This document shows, piece after piece, positions 6,551 to 13,689 of a stretch of DNA of 14,094 nt. The position numbers and the translations under genes are program-made. The stretch covers positions 1-14,094 of the forward strand of contig CAUEYX010000058.1 of assembly GCA_959022495.1 (NCBI GenBank). Reading direction: 5' to 3'. This DNA is from an uncultured Lachnospiraceae bacterium (GTDB taxonomy: Bacteria > Bacillota > Clostridia > Lachnospirales > Lachnospiraceae). The first letter of the stretch is position 1, and each line of letters begins with the position of its first letter. A model generated the notes under the pieces. That model was not told the origin of the DNA. It made no database searches and saw nothing but the letters and a program-made list of their open reading frames with translations.

Positions 6551-6962
6551 TTATGCAACAATTGACGATATTCAGGAACTTTGGAGAACGCTGAGCCTTG
6601 ATGAGATTCCCCGGGCAGAAAATCTGCTCGGAGTTGTGTCTGGATCATTGCGATATGAGGCTGAAAAAATCGGGAAAAATCTTGATCAAATGATATCCGA
6701 GGATGAAAATTTGAAGGTTGTAGCAAAATCTGTGACGGTGGATGTCGTAGCCAGGACGCTTATGACATCTACGGATGCAGAACCCATGACACAGCGCTCA
6801 GAGTCCGCGCTGGGCTATTCTGTTTCGGGCACATTTCTGGTTCCAGGCGGCGGCCTGTTTATTAAAAAGTCAGAGCTGGCACGTTTGGGGCTGCGCCGGC
6901 AGAGATATGGGGTGATCGAATTATATGGCCATGATCAAAGGAATAACGGTAACTCTCTATGA
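6543..6962 (+). CDS. Head-tail connector (Gp19/Gp15/Gp42-like family)
   Basis: A protein of 139 residues resembling the phage Gp19/Gp15/Gp42 family of DNA-packaging or head-tail connector proteins, which dock under the portal ring. Visible features are YATIDDIQELWRTLSLDEIP at the start, the helix with LLGVVSGSLRYEAEKIGKNL, the central VDVVARTL, and the C-terminal SGTFLVPGGGLFIKKSELARLG typical of the family. It overlaps the small gene before it by 8 bases and the gene after it by 38 bases, an unusually long overlap that implies coupled translation. Confidence 0.82.
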   Translation: MDNYATIDDIQELWRTLSLDEIPRAENLLGVVSGSLRYEAEKIGKNLDQMISEDENLKVVAKSVTVDVVARTLMTSTDAEPMTQRSESALGYSVSGTFLVPGGGLFIKKSELARLGLRRQRYGVIELYGHDQRNNGNSL

Positions 6963-7263
6963 AAGAGAGAAAACAGGGGAAGATCCATTTGGGAAGCCAG
7001 TCTACAAAGAGTATCCCGTTGAGGTAGAAAATATCCTGGTAGCGCCAACTTCTGCAACAGAAGTGCTGGACACATTGAACCTGACTGGGAAAAAGGCTGT
7101 GTATAACATAGCCATTCCGAAAGGTGATGAGCATACTTGGAAGGATAACAGGGTTGATTTCCTTGGAGCGTCATGGCGTGTGATCGGTCTGCCTCAGAGA
7201 GGAATCGATGAAAACATACCGCTTGACTGGAATGATAAATGGATGGTGGAACGCTATGAGTAA
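6925..7263 (+). CDS. Head closure / minor capsid protein (Minor_capsid-1 type)
   Basis: A protein of 112 residues, predicted mostly beta. It begins IKGITVTLYEREKTGEDPFG and contains PVEVENILVAPTS, LNLTGKKAVYNIAIPKGDEH, then WRVIGLPQRGIDENIPLDWN and the end MVERYE. Its size, beta content and place (second gene after the capsid-connector pair) match head-completion or stopper proteins called minor capsid proteins in Lactobacillales and Clostridia phages. ATG 6925 has GGGGTGAT (6909-6916) eight bases upstream; ATG 6931 is the only realistic alternative. It overlaps both neighbours. Confidence 0.75.
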   Translation: MAMIKGITVTLYEREKTGEDPFGKPVYKEYPVEVENILVAPTSATEVLDTLNLTGKKAVYNIAIPKGDEHTWKDNRVDFLGASWRVIGLPQRGIDENIPLDWNDKWMVERYE

Positions 7264-7468
7264 AGTCAGAGTTGTACTAAATCGGGAAGGCGTGAGGCAG
7301 CTTATGAGGTCTCCGGAAATGCAGGCTATCATTGAGAGCCATGCAAACACTATCGCGGTAAAAAGCGGCGGAGAAGTAGAATCGTATGTGGCGCAGACAA
7401 GAGCAGTTGCCGTGGTTCGTGGTGACGATGGAAATAACAGCGCCCTTAAGGCGATGGGAGGATCGTGA
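7256..7468 (+). CDS. HK97 gp10-like / minor capsid 2-type head-tail joining protein
   Basis: A protein of 70 residues with VRVVLNREGVRQLMRSPEMQ, then a helix with IIESHANTIAVKSGG, then a strand region and the end NSALKAMGG. This matches the short HK97 gp10-like proteins that sit between head closure and tail terminator genes. It is about half the length of HK97 gp10 but normal for the short Firmicute form. It overlaps the preceding gene by 8 bases and its stop overlaps the next start (TGATG). GGTGGA (7245-7250) is just upstream of ATG 7256. Confidence 0.72.
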   Translation: MSKVRVVLNREGVRQLMRSPEMQAIIESHANTIAVKSGGEVESYVAQTRAVAVVRGDDGNNSALKAMGGS

Positions 7469-7803
7469 TGATAGAGCAAACAATACGCGAATATTTGTCA
7501 GGCAACCTATCGGTACCGGTAAGGCTGGAAGAAGAACCTGACTTACCATCCGAATATGTACTCATAGAGAAGACTGGCAGCGGGATGACGAATTATATCA
7601 AACGTGCAACGGTTGCGATACAGTCATATGGTGAAACAATGTATAAAGCAGCTGAACTGAATGAAAAAGTAAAAGATGTAATGGCGTCTATCACAGAACT
7701 GGACACGGTCAGCAAATGCCAGTTAAACACAGATTACAATTATACGGATACTGCGAGAAAGAAATATCGTTATCAGGCGGTATTTGATCTCGTATATTTT
7801 TGA
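7468..7803 (+). CDS. Tail terminator / tail completion protein
   Basis: A protein of 111 residues: IEQTIREYLSGNLSVPVRLE, LPSEYVLIEKTGSG, then a strand with ATVAIQSYGETMYKAAELNEKVK and the end KYRYQAVFDLVYF. This alpha/beta layout, size and position directly before the tail tube gene match the tail terminators (SPP1 gp17/lambda gpU-like) that cap the tail tube and join it to the head. ATG 7468 overlaps the preceding stop by one base (TGATG); GGGAGG (7456-7461) is well placed for it, better than for GTG 7465. Confidence 0.78.
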   Translation: MIEQTIREYLSGNLSVPVRLEEEPDLPSEYVLIEKTGSGMTNYIKRATVAIQSYGETMYKAAELNEKVKDVMASITELDTVSKCQLNTDYNYTDTARKKYRYQAVFDLVYF

Positions 7804-7820
7804 GTTAAAGGAGAAGAAAT

Positions 7821-8402
7821 ATGTCAGATGCGAAGAATGTAAGCACGGGTAAACCGAAAGTTGGAGGGGCGATATTTAGGGCACCTCTTGGGACTGAGCT
7901 CCCGAAGGACGCAGAGTCGGAACTTGATGCGGCTTTTAAGGCACTTGGATATTGCAGCGAAGATGGGCTTGTCAATTCGAACAGCCCGGAAAGCGATAAT
8001 GTAAAGGCCTGGGGTGGGGATACTGTCCTGACTATGCAGACAAGCAAAGAAGATACTTTCCAATATACGCTGATTGAGGCGTTGAATGTGGAAGTCCTTA
8101 AGTCCGTATATGGTGATGATAATGTCAGTGGGACGTTGGAAACAGGCATCACGGTGAAGGCAAATAATAACGAGATGGAGGAATCTGCGTGGGTTGTTGA
8201 TATGATCTTAAAAGGCGGCGTACTGAAAAGAATCGTTGTGCCATCCGCAAAGGTAACAAAGGTCGGGGACATCACATATGCAGACGAGGACGCAATCGGA
8301 TACGAGACGACTATCACCGCAACGCCTGACACTGAGGGGAATACCCATTATGAGTATATCAAGAAAAAAATCAGTACAGACATTATCAGCGCAGAACAGT
8401 GA
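7821..8402 (+). CDS. Major tail tube protein
   Basis: A protein of 193 residues, predicted beta-rich, which polymerises as stacked hexameric rings around the tape measure. It starts MSDAKNVSTGKPKVGGAIFRAPLG, contains a conserved tail-tube stretch (LGYCSEDGLVNSNSPESDN) and later strands (VGDITYADEDAIGYETTITA). Position before the chaperone frames and tape measure is diagnostic. It has no extra Ig-like domain, so the tail surface is probably plain. AAAGGAGA stands just upstream of ATG 7821. Confidence 0.88.
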   Translation: MSDAKNVSTGKPKVGGAIFRAPLGTELPKDAESELDAAFKALGYCSEDGLVNSNSPESDNVKAWGGDTVLTMQTSKEDTFQYTLIEALNVEVLKSVYGDDNVSGTLETGITVKANNNEMEESAWVVDMILKGGVLKRIVVPSAKVTKVGDITYADEDAIGYETTITATPDTEGNTHYEYIKKKISTDIISAEQ

Positions 8403-8411
8403 GGTGAAATC

Positions 8412-8681
8412 ATGATCGAGGGAACAACAAAATCTGGATTTAAATTTAAGGTAAAAGAAAATGCTCTGGATGATATGCGCCTGCTGGATGCTGTTGCGGA
8501 AGTCGCAGACGGCTCGAACCCGTTGGCGCTTTCTTTTGTCGTGAAACAGATCTTGGGAGAATCCCGGGATACGCTGTACAAGCATGTTGCAGAATCGGAC
8601 GGGCGCGTCCCGGTTGAAAAGATCAACTCTGAAATCACAGAAATTATCAATGCGTACGGAAAAGCGGGAAAAAACTCCTGA
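8412..8681 (+). CDS. Tail assembly chaperone, G frame
   Basis: A protein of 89 residues when translation stops in frame at TGA 8679-8681. It corresponds to lambda gpG: a soluble chaperone that binds the tape measure during tail assembly and is absent from the finished virion. It lies between tail tube and tape measure genes and ends in a slippery run (GGGAAAAAAC), four codons before the stop. A fraction of ribosomes should shift to -1 and make a fusion of about 216 residues with the following frame. GAGGTG (8401-8406) precedes ATG 8412. Confidence 0.85.
   Translation: MIEGTTKSGFKFKVKENALDDMRLLDAVAEVADGSNPLALSFVVKQILGESRDTLYKHVAESDGRVPVEKINSEITEIINAYGKAGKNS
8666..8675 (+). promoter_or_regulatory. 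Programmed -1 ribosomal frameshift site
   Basis: GGGAAAAAAC contains two overlapping in-phase X_XXY_YYZ heptamers: G_GGA_AAA (8666-8672) and A_AAA_AAC (8669-8675), both with codon boundaries of the G frame. The -1 frame is open through to 9061. ATCC (8681-8684) could pair with GGAT (8691-8694) in a short hairpin five bases past the slip site, and a stronger 7-base inverted repeat, TCTGCGA/TCGCAGA, lies at 8721-8736. Confidence 0.85.
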
Positions 8682-9061
8682 TCCTGGCCGGGATGATAAC
8701 TACGGATGAGGATGCACTGATCTGCGATTTCGCAGAGACTTATGGGGTGTTTGATTATAGGCGGCTTCCAGCGAGAACAGCAGCGACTCTGGCAGCAGGG
8801 CTTCGGGATAATTCGAGGATAAAGATGAAGATGGCAGGATTGAATACGCCCCCGGAGAGGATTTTAGAGGCGAGCATTGCGGATCGGCTGGGGCTGCTTG
8901 TATGGATGCAGACAAAAGATGGACGAAAAGGCAAGAAGAAACCGAAGTCTATCCTGGAAGCTCTGCTAAATTCCAGCACAGAAAAAGAAGATATTGCAGT
9001 GTATGATTCCGGCCAGGCATTTACAGATGAATGGAACAGACTTACGGGAAGGGAGGTGTGA
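8675..9061 (+). CDS. Tail assembly chaperone, T frame (made as a G-T fusion by -1 frameshift)
   Basis: The segment read after the -1 shift, about 128 residues, starts LLILAGMITTDEDALICDFAE and ends LTGREV. It corresponds to the T part of lambda gpGT, which links tape measure-bound chaperone to tail tube subunits. ATG 8693 is in this frame, but only a weak site (GGCCGGG) precedes it, and the frame is open without a stop back to the slip site, so frameshifting is the likely route of expression. The reading-frame offset is exactly -1 relative to the G frame. The tape measure starts 4 bases after its stop. Confidence 0.85.
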   Translation, partial: LLILAGMITTDEDALICDFAETYGVFDYRRLPARTAATLAAGLRDNSRIKMKMAGLNTPPERILEASIADRLGLLVWMQTKDGRKGKKKPKSILEALLNSSTEKEDIAVYDSGQAFTDEWNRLTGREV

Positions 9062-9064
9062 CGA

Positions 9065-10996
9065 ATGGCAACAGAGCTTGCAAAAGCATATGTGCAAATT
9101 GTCCCGTCTGCGAAAGGAATACAGGGAAGTATTTCTAATGCAATCGGTGGTGAGGCTGATTCAGCGGGGCAATCGGCGGGCGGGAAGATTGTCGGCGCGA
9201 TCAAGGGAGCAATCGCTACTGCGGCAATAGGAAAGGCGCTTGGAGCGGCATTGACCGAGGGAGCGGCTCTCGAGCAGAGCCTTGGCGGTATCGAGACACT
9301 ATTCAAAGACAGTGCCGACAAGGTCAAGCAGAATGCTGCGGAAGCATACCGCACAGCCGGAATGAGTGCAAACCAGTATATGGAACTGACAACCAGCTTT
9401 GCGGCGAGCCTGCTGAACAGCCTCGGAGGAGATACTCAAAAGGCTGCTGAAATATCAGATATGGCTATGACCGACATGTCAGACAATGCAAATAAAATGG
9501 GTACTGATATGGAACGGATAACAGACGCATATCAGGGGTTTGCAAAGCAAAATTACGATATGCTTGACAACTTAAAGTTGGGATATGGCGGAACGAAGAC
9601 TGAGATGGAGCGGCTTCTTGCTGATGCCGAGAAGATTACAGGTGTGAAGTACGACATCAACAATCTTTCGGATGTATATTCCGCGATTCATGTGATCCAG
9701 GGAGAACTTGGAATCACTGGTACAACGGCAAAAGAAGCTGCGAGCACTCTGTCCGGATCTTTTGCATCGATGCAGGCCGCTTTTAAGAACGTCCTCGGTC
9801 AATTGACTCTCGGGCAGGATATAGGACCGGCGCTGAGCGCATTGGCTGAAACGGTGACAACGTTTTTAGTAGGCAACCTACTGCCCGCAGTATGGAATAT
9901 ATTGTCCGCCCTTCCCGGAGCTTTGCTGACGTTTGTACAATCTCTCGGTTCGGAGCTTATCGAGGCGGTGTCCGGGATTTTTGCTCAGTTGGGGACGAAT
10001 TCCGGTCCTCAACTGCTCACGATGGCGTACAACATGTTGACGCAGCTGGGCACCGCAATCATGACAAATGCTCCGCTGCTTTTTCAGTCGGCGAACACTA
10101 TGATTGATCAGCTCAAGCTCGGGATTCAAACTCAACTTCCGGTATTGTTGCAGCAAGGTGTGGATATGCTGACTAATATCGTGAATGGGATATTGTCAGG
10201 GCTTCCGACACTGATAACAGGCGCTATGTCCGTTATCACGAATTTTTGTGCGACAATCCTTTCAGCCTTACCTACAATTTTGGAAAATGGCAAAGAGCTT
10301 ATATTGAATCTCGTAAATGGGATTATAAACAATTTACCCAGTATTATATCTTCGGCAGCCGAGGCTGTTCTGAATTTTGTATCAACGATTGGCCAGAATT
10401 TGCCGAGTGTTCTGCAGAGTGGCATCACGATTCTTGGGGAACTGGCAGCAGGGCTCATTAATGCTATTCCGGATCTGGTCGCAAAAATCCCGGAGATCGT
10501 AACTAGTATTATCGATAAATTTATGGAGACGGATTGGTTATCAATCGGCGGGGATATCATTGCCGGGATTGCGGACGGTCTGACAAATGCAGGAGAAGAT
10601 CTCTGGGATGCTGTAAAAGACGTGCTTGGAAGCTTCAAGGATAAAGTGCTGGGATTCTTTGGGATTAAATCTCCCTCCAAATGGGGCATGTATGTCGGAG
10701 ACATGATCACTGCCGGTTTTGCAAATGGAGTAATAGACAACGGGAATCGGATTGCAACAGCTGTGGATGAAATGACAGCAACTGCCGCCGGGCCGCTTAA
10801 TTCGGATATGACGTATTTGATGAGCGGGAGGAATATGACGATAAGCACAGGTGATGAGTATTCTGTCAAAAACCGGCTCGATGCTATACTGGATGCAATT
10901 GAAAGATCTGCTGACAGGGAACAGGTTATTATTCTCCGTGTCGGCAACAGGGATGCGGCAAGGTGGATACGGGAGAACGGAGGGGTGTTTGCTTGA
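9065..10996 (+). CDS. Tail tape measure protein
   Basis: A protein of 643 residues that sets tail length and is ejected ahead of the DNA. Residues 1-70 are Gly/Ala-rich (AYVQIVPSAKGIQG). Residues 70-245 form the conserved tape measure core (GIETLFKD, MGTDMERITDAYQGFAKQNY, LSGSFASMQAAFKNVLGQLT). Residues 263-475 are hydrophobic with a strict 22-residue proline repeat. The C-terminal part carries GFFGIKSPSKWGMYVGDMIT (530-549), common in Firmicute tape measures. At about 0.15 nm per residue the tail should be near 95-100 nm. No lysozyme or peptidase domain is visible. The start follows GGGAGGTG (9051-9058), and the stop overlaps the next start (TTGA). Confidence 0.93.
   Translation: MATELAKAYVQIVPSAKGIQGSISNAIGGEADSAGQSAGGKIVGAIKGAIATAAIGKALGAALTEGAALEQSLGGIETLFKDSADKVKQNAAEAYRTAGMSANQYMELTTSFAASLLNSLGGDTQKAAEISDMAMTDMSDNANKMGTDMERITDAYQGFAKQNYDMLDNLKLGYGGTKTEMERLLADAEKITGVKYDINNLSDVYSAIHVIQGELGITGTTAKEAASTLSGSFASMQAAFKNVLGQLTLGQDIGPALSALAETVTTFLVGNLLPAVWNILSALPGALLTFVQSLGSELIEAVSGIFAQLGTNSGPQLLTMAYNMLTQLGTAIMTNAPLLFQSANTMIDQLKLGIQTQLPVLLQQGVDMLTNIVNGILSGLPTLITGAMSVITNFCATILSALPTILENGKELILNLVNGIINNLPSIISSAAEAVLNFVSTIGQNLPSVLQSGITILGELAAGLINAIPDLVAKIPEIVTSIIDKFMETDWLSIGGDIIAGIADGLTNAGEDLWDAVKDVLGSFKDKVLGFFGIKSPSKWGMYVGDMITAGFANGVIDNGNRIATAVDEMTATAAGPLNSDMTYLMSGRNMTISTGDEYSVKNRLDAILDAIERSADREQVIILRVGNRDAARWIRENGGVFA
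10007..10471 (+). repeat. Seven 66-bp periods coding a 22-residue Pro repeat in the tape measure
   Basis: Prolines fall at residues 315, 337, 359, 381, 403, 425, 447 and 469, each exactly 22 apart. Most are in a Leu-Pro or Ile-Pro step followed by a hydrophobic helix-like stretch (for example LPTLITGAMSVI, LPTILENGKELI, LPSIISSAAEAV). The DNA units are too diverged to be a recent tandem duplication. Confidence 0.92.
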
Positions 10997-11847
10997 TAGA
11001 GATTAAGTATATGTGTTCCAATGGAAAAGAATACAGCCTTGTTGGAGATCGCATGAGAGCTACAAGCGGAAGTTTTCACACATATAAATGGAAGCTGAAT
11101 ACGACTGCAAAAGAGATAGGAGATAACGTGCATGGATTCTCAAAAGATTCGATCACATACTCGGTCACTTTGACAGTGCGAGGAAAACTTGAGGAACGTC
11201 ATCGAATCCTTGATGAGCTTATCAATGCGTTTGAACAAGATATCTCTAATATGACTCCTGGCAGAATATATTTCGGAACGTATTATATTGAGTGTTACAT
11301 CCAAAAAGCCGAAAACTCAGTATCAAACACTTGGAATAACTGGTCAGATTGTAAAGTTGATATATATTGTCCATATCCGTTCTGGATACAAGATATAATA
11401 AAAAGTTTTTATCCAGATTCGGCAGGAAAAAGTGAAGAATATGGATTTTTAGGTTATCCGTATGGGTATGATTATGATTATTCCAGACCGGCATCTGGAT
11501 CACAGCATTGGTATATAGATCATTACAAACCAAGTAACTTTAAAATGATTATCTATGGTCCCTGTACAAATCCGCGGATTACGATCAATGATCATGTATA
11601 TCAGGTCTACGAGACACTATCTGTTAACGAATATATCAAAGTAGACAGCCTCAACAATACCGTAATGAAATATCTTTCAAATGGGACTATACAAAATATT
11701 TTCTATAAAAAAGGAAATAGCGATTCTATTTTTACCCCGATTCCGCAAGGAGATCTGCTAGTAAGCTGGAATGGTGAATTTGGCTTCGACATCACAGTAT
11801 ACAAGGAAAGGAGTGTCCCTGAATATGAGGTTGATATGGACAGATAA
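10993..11847 (+). CDS. Distal tail protein (Dit-like)
   Basis: A protein of 284 residues. It resembles distal tail proteins that form the hexameric ring joining tail tube to tip: a beta-rich N-terminal part (YSLVGDRMRATSGSFHTYKW, then TYSVTLTVRGKLEERHRIL and a helix with DELINAFEQD), and a C-terminal galectin-like part (MIIYGPCTNPRITINDHVY and LLVSWNGEFGFDITVYKER). The start is taken as TTG 10993, overlapping the tape measure stop and placed seven bases after GGAGGGG (10979-10985); GTG 10963 lies upstream of that site and is less likely. The gene is AT-rich; I counted 20 G/C in the 60 bases 11401-11460. Confidence 0.8.
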   Translation: MIEIKYMCSNGKEYSLVGDRMRATSGSFHTYKWKLNTTAKEIGDNVHGFSKDSITYSVTLTVRGKLEERHRILDELINAFEQDISNMTPGRIYFGTYYIECYIQKAENSVSNTWNNWSDCKVDIYCPYPFWIQDIIKSFYPDSAGKSEEYGFLGYPYGYDYDYSRPASGSQHWYIDHYKPSNFKMIIYGPCTNPRITINDHVYQVYETLSVNEYIKVDSLNNTVMKYLSNGTIQNIFYKKGNSDSIFTPIPQGDLLVSWNGEFGFDITVYKERSVPEYEVDMDR

Positions 11848-12826
11848 ACTCAGGAGACCGATGGGATATGTGTCAAATGCAAATATAGATTTTGAAGTAG
11901 GGGAAGACAAAGACAGCCTGAATGATTTTGAAGTAGAATTTAAACGCTATGACTGGACAGGGGAGATCGGGAAAAGCTGCATAATGTATGTGCAGGGAAC
12001 AGAGTTTGGCGGTATTGTCAAAGAAATTTATACCGATACAAGTGCGAATGCAATTACCGCGAAAGGGTACACATGGCGCGGGATGATGACGAAAAAAATC
12101 ATATCTCCGCAGGCAGGACAAGATTATGCTTATGCGAACGGAGAGATTAACAGTATCATTAAGAGTTTTGTTGAAAAAGAATTTCCTGGAATGTTTTACG
12201 GAGTCTCTAAAGATACTGGTATGACCGTGAACAATTTTCAATTTGAAAGATACTGCACGCTACACGACGGGATGGTAAAGATGTTGAAGTCTGTCGGGCA
12301 TCGACTCGACATAAGGTTCATTGAAGGATCGGCAAGTGAAATCGGATATGTGCAGGTTCAGGCGGTGCCAATTGTAGATTATTCGAAAGAATACGAGCTG
12401 TCTAATGATAACCATATGAACTTCACTGTGACAGATAATCAACGTGGGACAAACCATTTGATCTGCCTGGGAAAAGGAGACTTGAAGGATCGTCTTGTGA
12501 TCCATTTGTATACTGATGAAAATAACAATATTGTGCGTACACAGCATTTTAAAGGTGCTGAAGAAATCGCGGAAGTATATGATAGCCGCGGATCTGAAGA
12601 ATCCGATCTGATTAAAAATGGAACAGAGAAGCTGGAAAAATCAAAGAATCATAAAGAATATACAATGACAATGGAGAAACTTGATCTTGAGGTTGATGTC
12701 GGCGACATTGTAGGCGGCCGGGACTATTTAACAGGTGAAAGTATGCGAAAACCAATTGGAAGAAAAATATGGACCGTGGCAGAAGGTAAAGAAAAGTTGG
12801 AATATAAATTGGAAGGAGAGTCATAA
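11825..12826 (+). CDS. Baseplate hub / tail-associated protein (ReqiPepy6 Gp37-like)
   Basis: A protein of 333 residues. It begins MRLIWTDKLRRPMGYVSNAN and contains VQGTEFGGIVKEIYTDTSAN and ITAKGYTWRGMM, resembling the first domains of phage hub proteins (lambda gpJ/T4 gp27-like fold). The middle stretch LICLGKGDLKDRLVIHLYTD and VYDSRGSEESDLIKNGTEKL matches the Sipho_Gp37-like family, and VDVGDIVGGRDY and KIWTVAEGKEKLEYKLEG are typical of the last domain. It caps the tail under Dit. It is short: no peptidase or cell-wall-degrading domain follows, so that activity would have to be elsewhere. ATG 11825 has AAAGGAG (11807-11813) eleven bases upstream; GTG 11813 would sit on that site. It overlaps Dit by 23 bases. 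Confidence 0.82.
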   Translation: MRLIWTDKLRRPMGYVSNANIDFEVGEDKDSLNDFEVEFKRYDWTGEIGKSCIMYVQGTEFGGIVKEIYTDTSANAITAKGYTWRGMMTKKIISPQAGQDYAYANGEINSIIKSFVEKEFPGMFYGVSKDTGMTVNNFQFERYCTLHDGMVKMLKSVGHRLDIRFIEGSASEIGYVQVQAVPIVDYSKEYELSNDNHMNFTVTDNQRGTNHLICLGKGDLKDRLVIHLYTDENNNIVRTQHFKGAEEIAEVYDSRGSEESDLIKNGTEKLEKSKNHKEYTMTMEKLDLEVDVGDIVGGRDYLTGESMRKPIGRKIWTVAEGKEKLEYKLEGES

Positions 12827-13674
12827 TGCAGATCATAACAGGATTTACTGGGACTAATCACATCACTGCTGAAATGGACAGAGACGTGAATATAGGTATT
12901 CTTGGACCTAAATCATATGTGCTGTCTGTCGGGAAAAAGATGGAGGCCGAGGTTGCAAGCAATAATGAAATAAAAATAAACGATGGGGTTATTTCGCATC
13001 AGGGATGTGCAGGGGTTATCAAGAAAAATACATATGATTCTGTCACTATAATGAACGGCTCGCAGGGAATGAAAAGGGTTGATCTTATTGTTCTGAGGTA
13101 TGAGAGAAATCAGGATACAGGAGTAGAATCGCTTGATCTGGAAGTGGTACAGGGAACGCCGGCAGAGTCGGATCCGGCAATTCCAGAATATACAGAGGGG
13201 GATATACAGGCTGGTGATTTAGTGGCGGATATGCCATTGTATAAGGTTGAACTGGATGGAATCAATATCGTCGCTGTCGAACCGCTGTTTCAGATATTGA
13301 TGGACATGTCTACGCTAAATACTGATTTAGCAGAAACAATCTATGACCGCTCCGCTCTTCCGATCGCGGATTTTTACGATGCAACCGATTTTGACCTCCG
13401 CAAACGGGGAAATGTAGTGTTTTTCAATGTGTCGATCTCTATGCAGTCAGGTACACAGTTTGACCCCAATACCCCGTATTCCATCGGGCCATCCGCAATG
13501 CTTGCGGAACTGCGGCCATCAAAAGTGTATTTTTTAACCGGGTTTGGATGTGATTCGAATTGGGGGAATCCGATTGCGATATCAGTGTATGCAGACACAA
13601 ACGGCTATGTACGGTACTCCGCGCCGTCCCGTAAAACGTATTTTAAGATCTCGGGGCACTGGATTGCAGGATAA
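12826..13674 (+). CDS. Baseplate / tail fibre protein, likely receptor-binding at its C terminus
   Basis: A protein of 282 residues. Residues 1-160 are a conserved phage baseplate module: QIITGFTGTNHITAEMDRD, then NIGILGPKSYVLSVGKKME, DGVISHQGCAGVI, NGSQGMKRVDLIVLRYERN and DIQAGDLVADMPLYKVELDG. Residues about 170-282 are a different, beta-rich domain (GNVVFFNVSISMQSGTQFD, IGPSAMLAELRPSK, NPIAISVYADTNGYVRYSAP), which looks like the head of a trimeric fibre and probably contacts the host surface. Host binding is inferred from position and fold-like pattern, not from a recognised receptor domain. The start overlaps the hub stop by one base (TAATG). Confidence 0.78.
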   Translation: MQIITGFTGTNHITAEMDRDVNIGILGPKSYVLSVGKKMEAEVASNNEIKINDGVISHQGCAGVIKKNTYDSVTIMNGSQGMKRVDLIVLRYERNQDTGVESLDLEVVQGTPAESDPAIPEYTEGDIQAGDLVADMPLYKVELDGINIVAVEPLFQILMDMSTLNTDLAETIYDRSALPIADFYDATDFDLRKRGNVVFFNVSISMQSGTQFDPNTPYSIGPSAMLAELRPSKVYFLTGFGCDSNWGNPIAISVYADTNGYVRYSAPSRKTYFKISGHWIAG

Positions 13675-13689
13675 AGGAAGGTGATAAAA

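Noticed and set aside
8693..8695. ATG as an independent start for the T-frame chaperone
   Set aside because: No good ribosome binding site precedes it, and the frame is continuous with a proper -1 slippery site 18 bases upstream.
8721..8736. Inverted repeat TCTGCGA/TCGCAGA as a terminator or operator
   Set aside because: It lies inside the T-frame coding sequence with no T tract; at most it could help frameshifting, though it is farther from the slip site than usual.
8755..9354. A 199-codon minus-strand open frame opposite the T-frame chaperone and tape measure start
   Set aside because: It is the antisense of Ala/Gly-rich coding sequence, with Ala/Ser/Pro-rich composition and no recognisable domain.
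10132..11133. A 333-codon open frame on the minus strand opposite the tape measure and Dit start
   Set aside because: It lies wholly against strongly supported + strand genes, and its translation is a low-complexity Ser/Ile/Pro-rich antisense of the hydrophobic tape measure repeats. All other genes point the other way.
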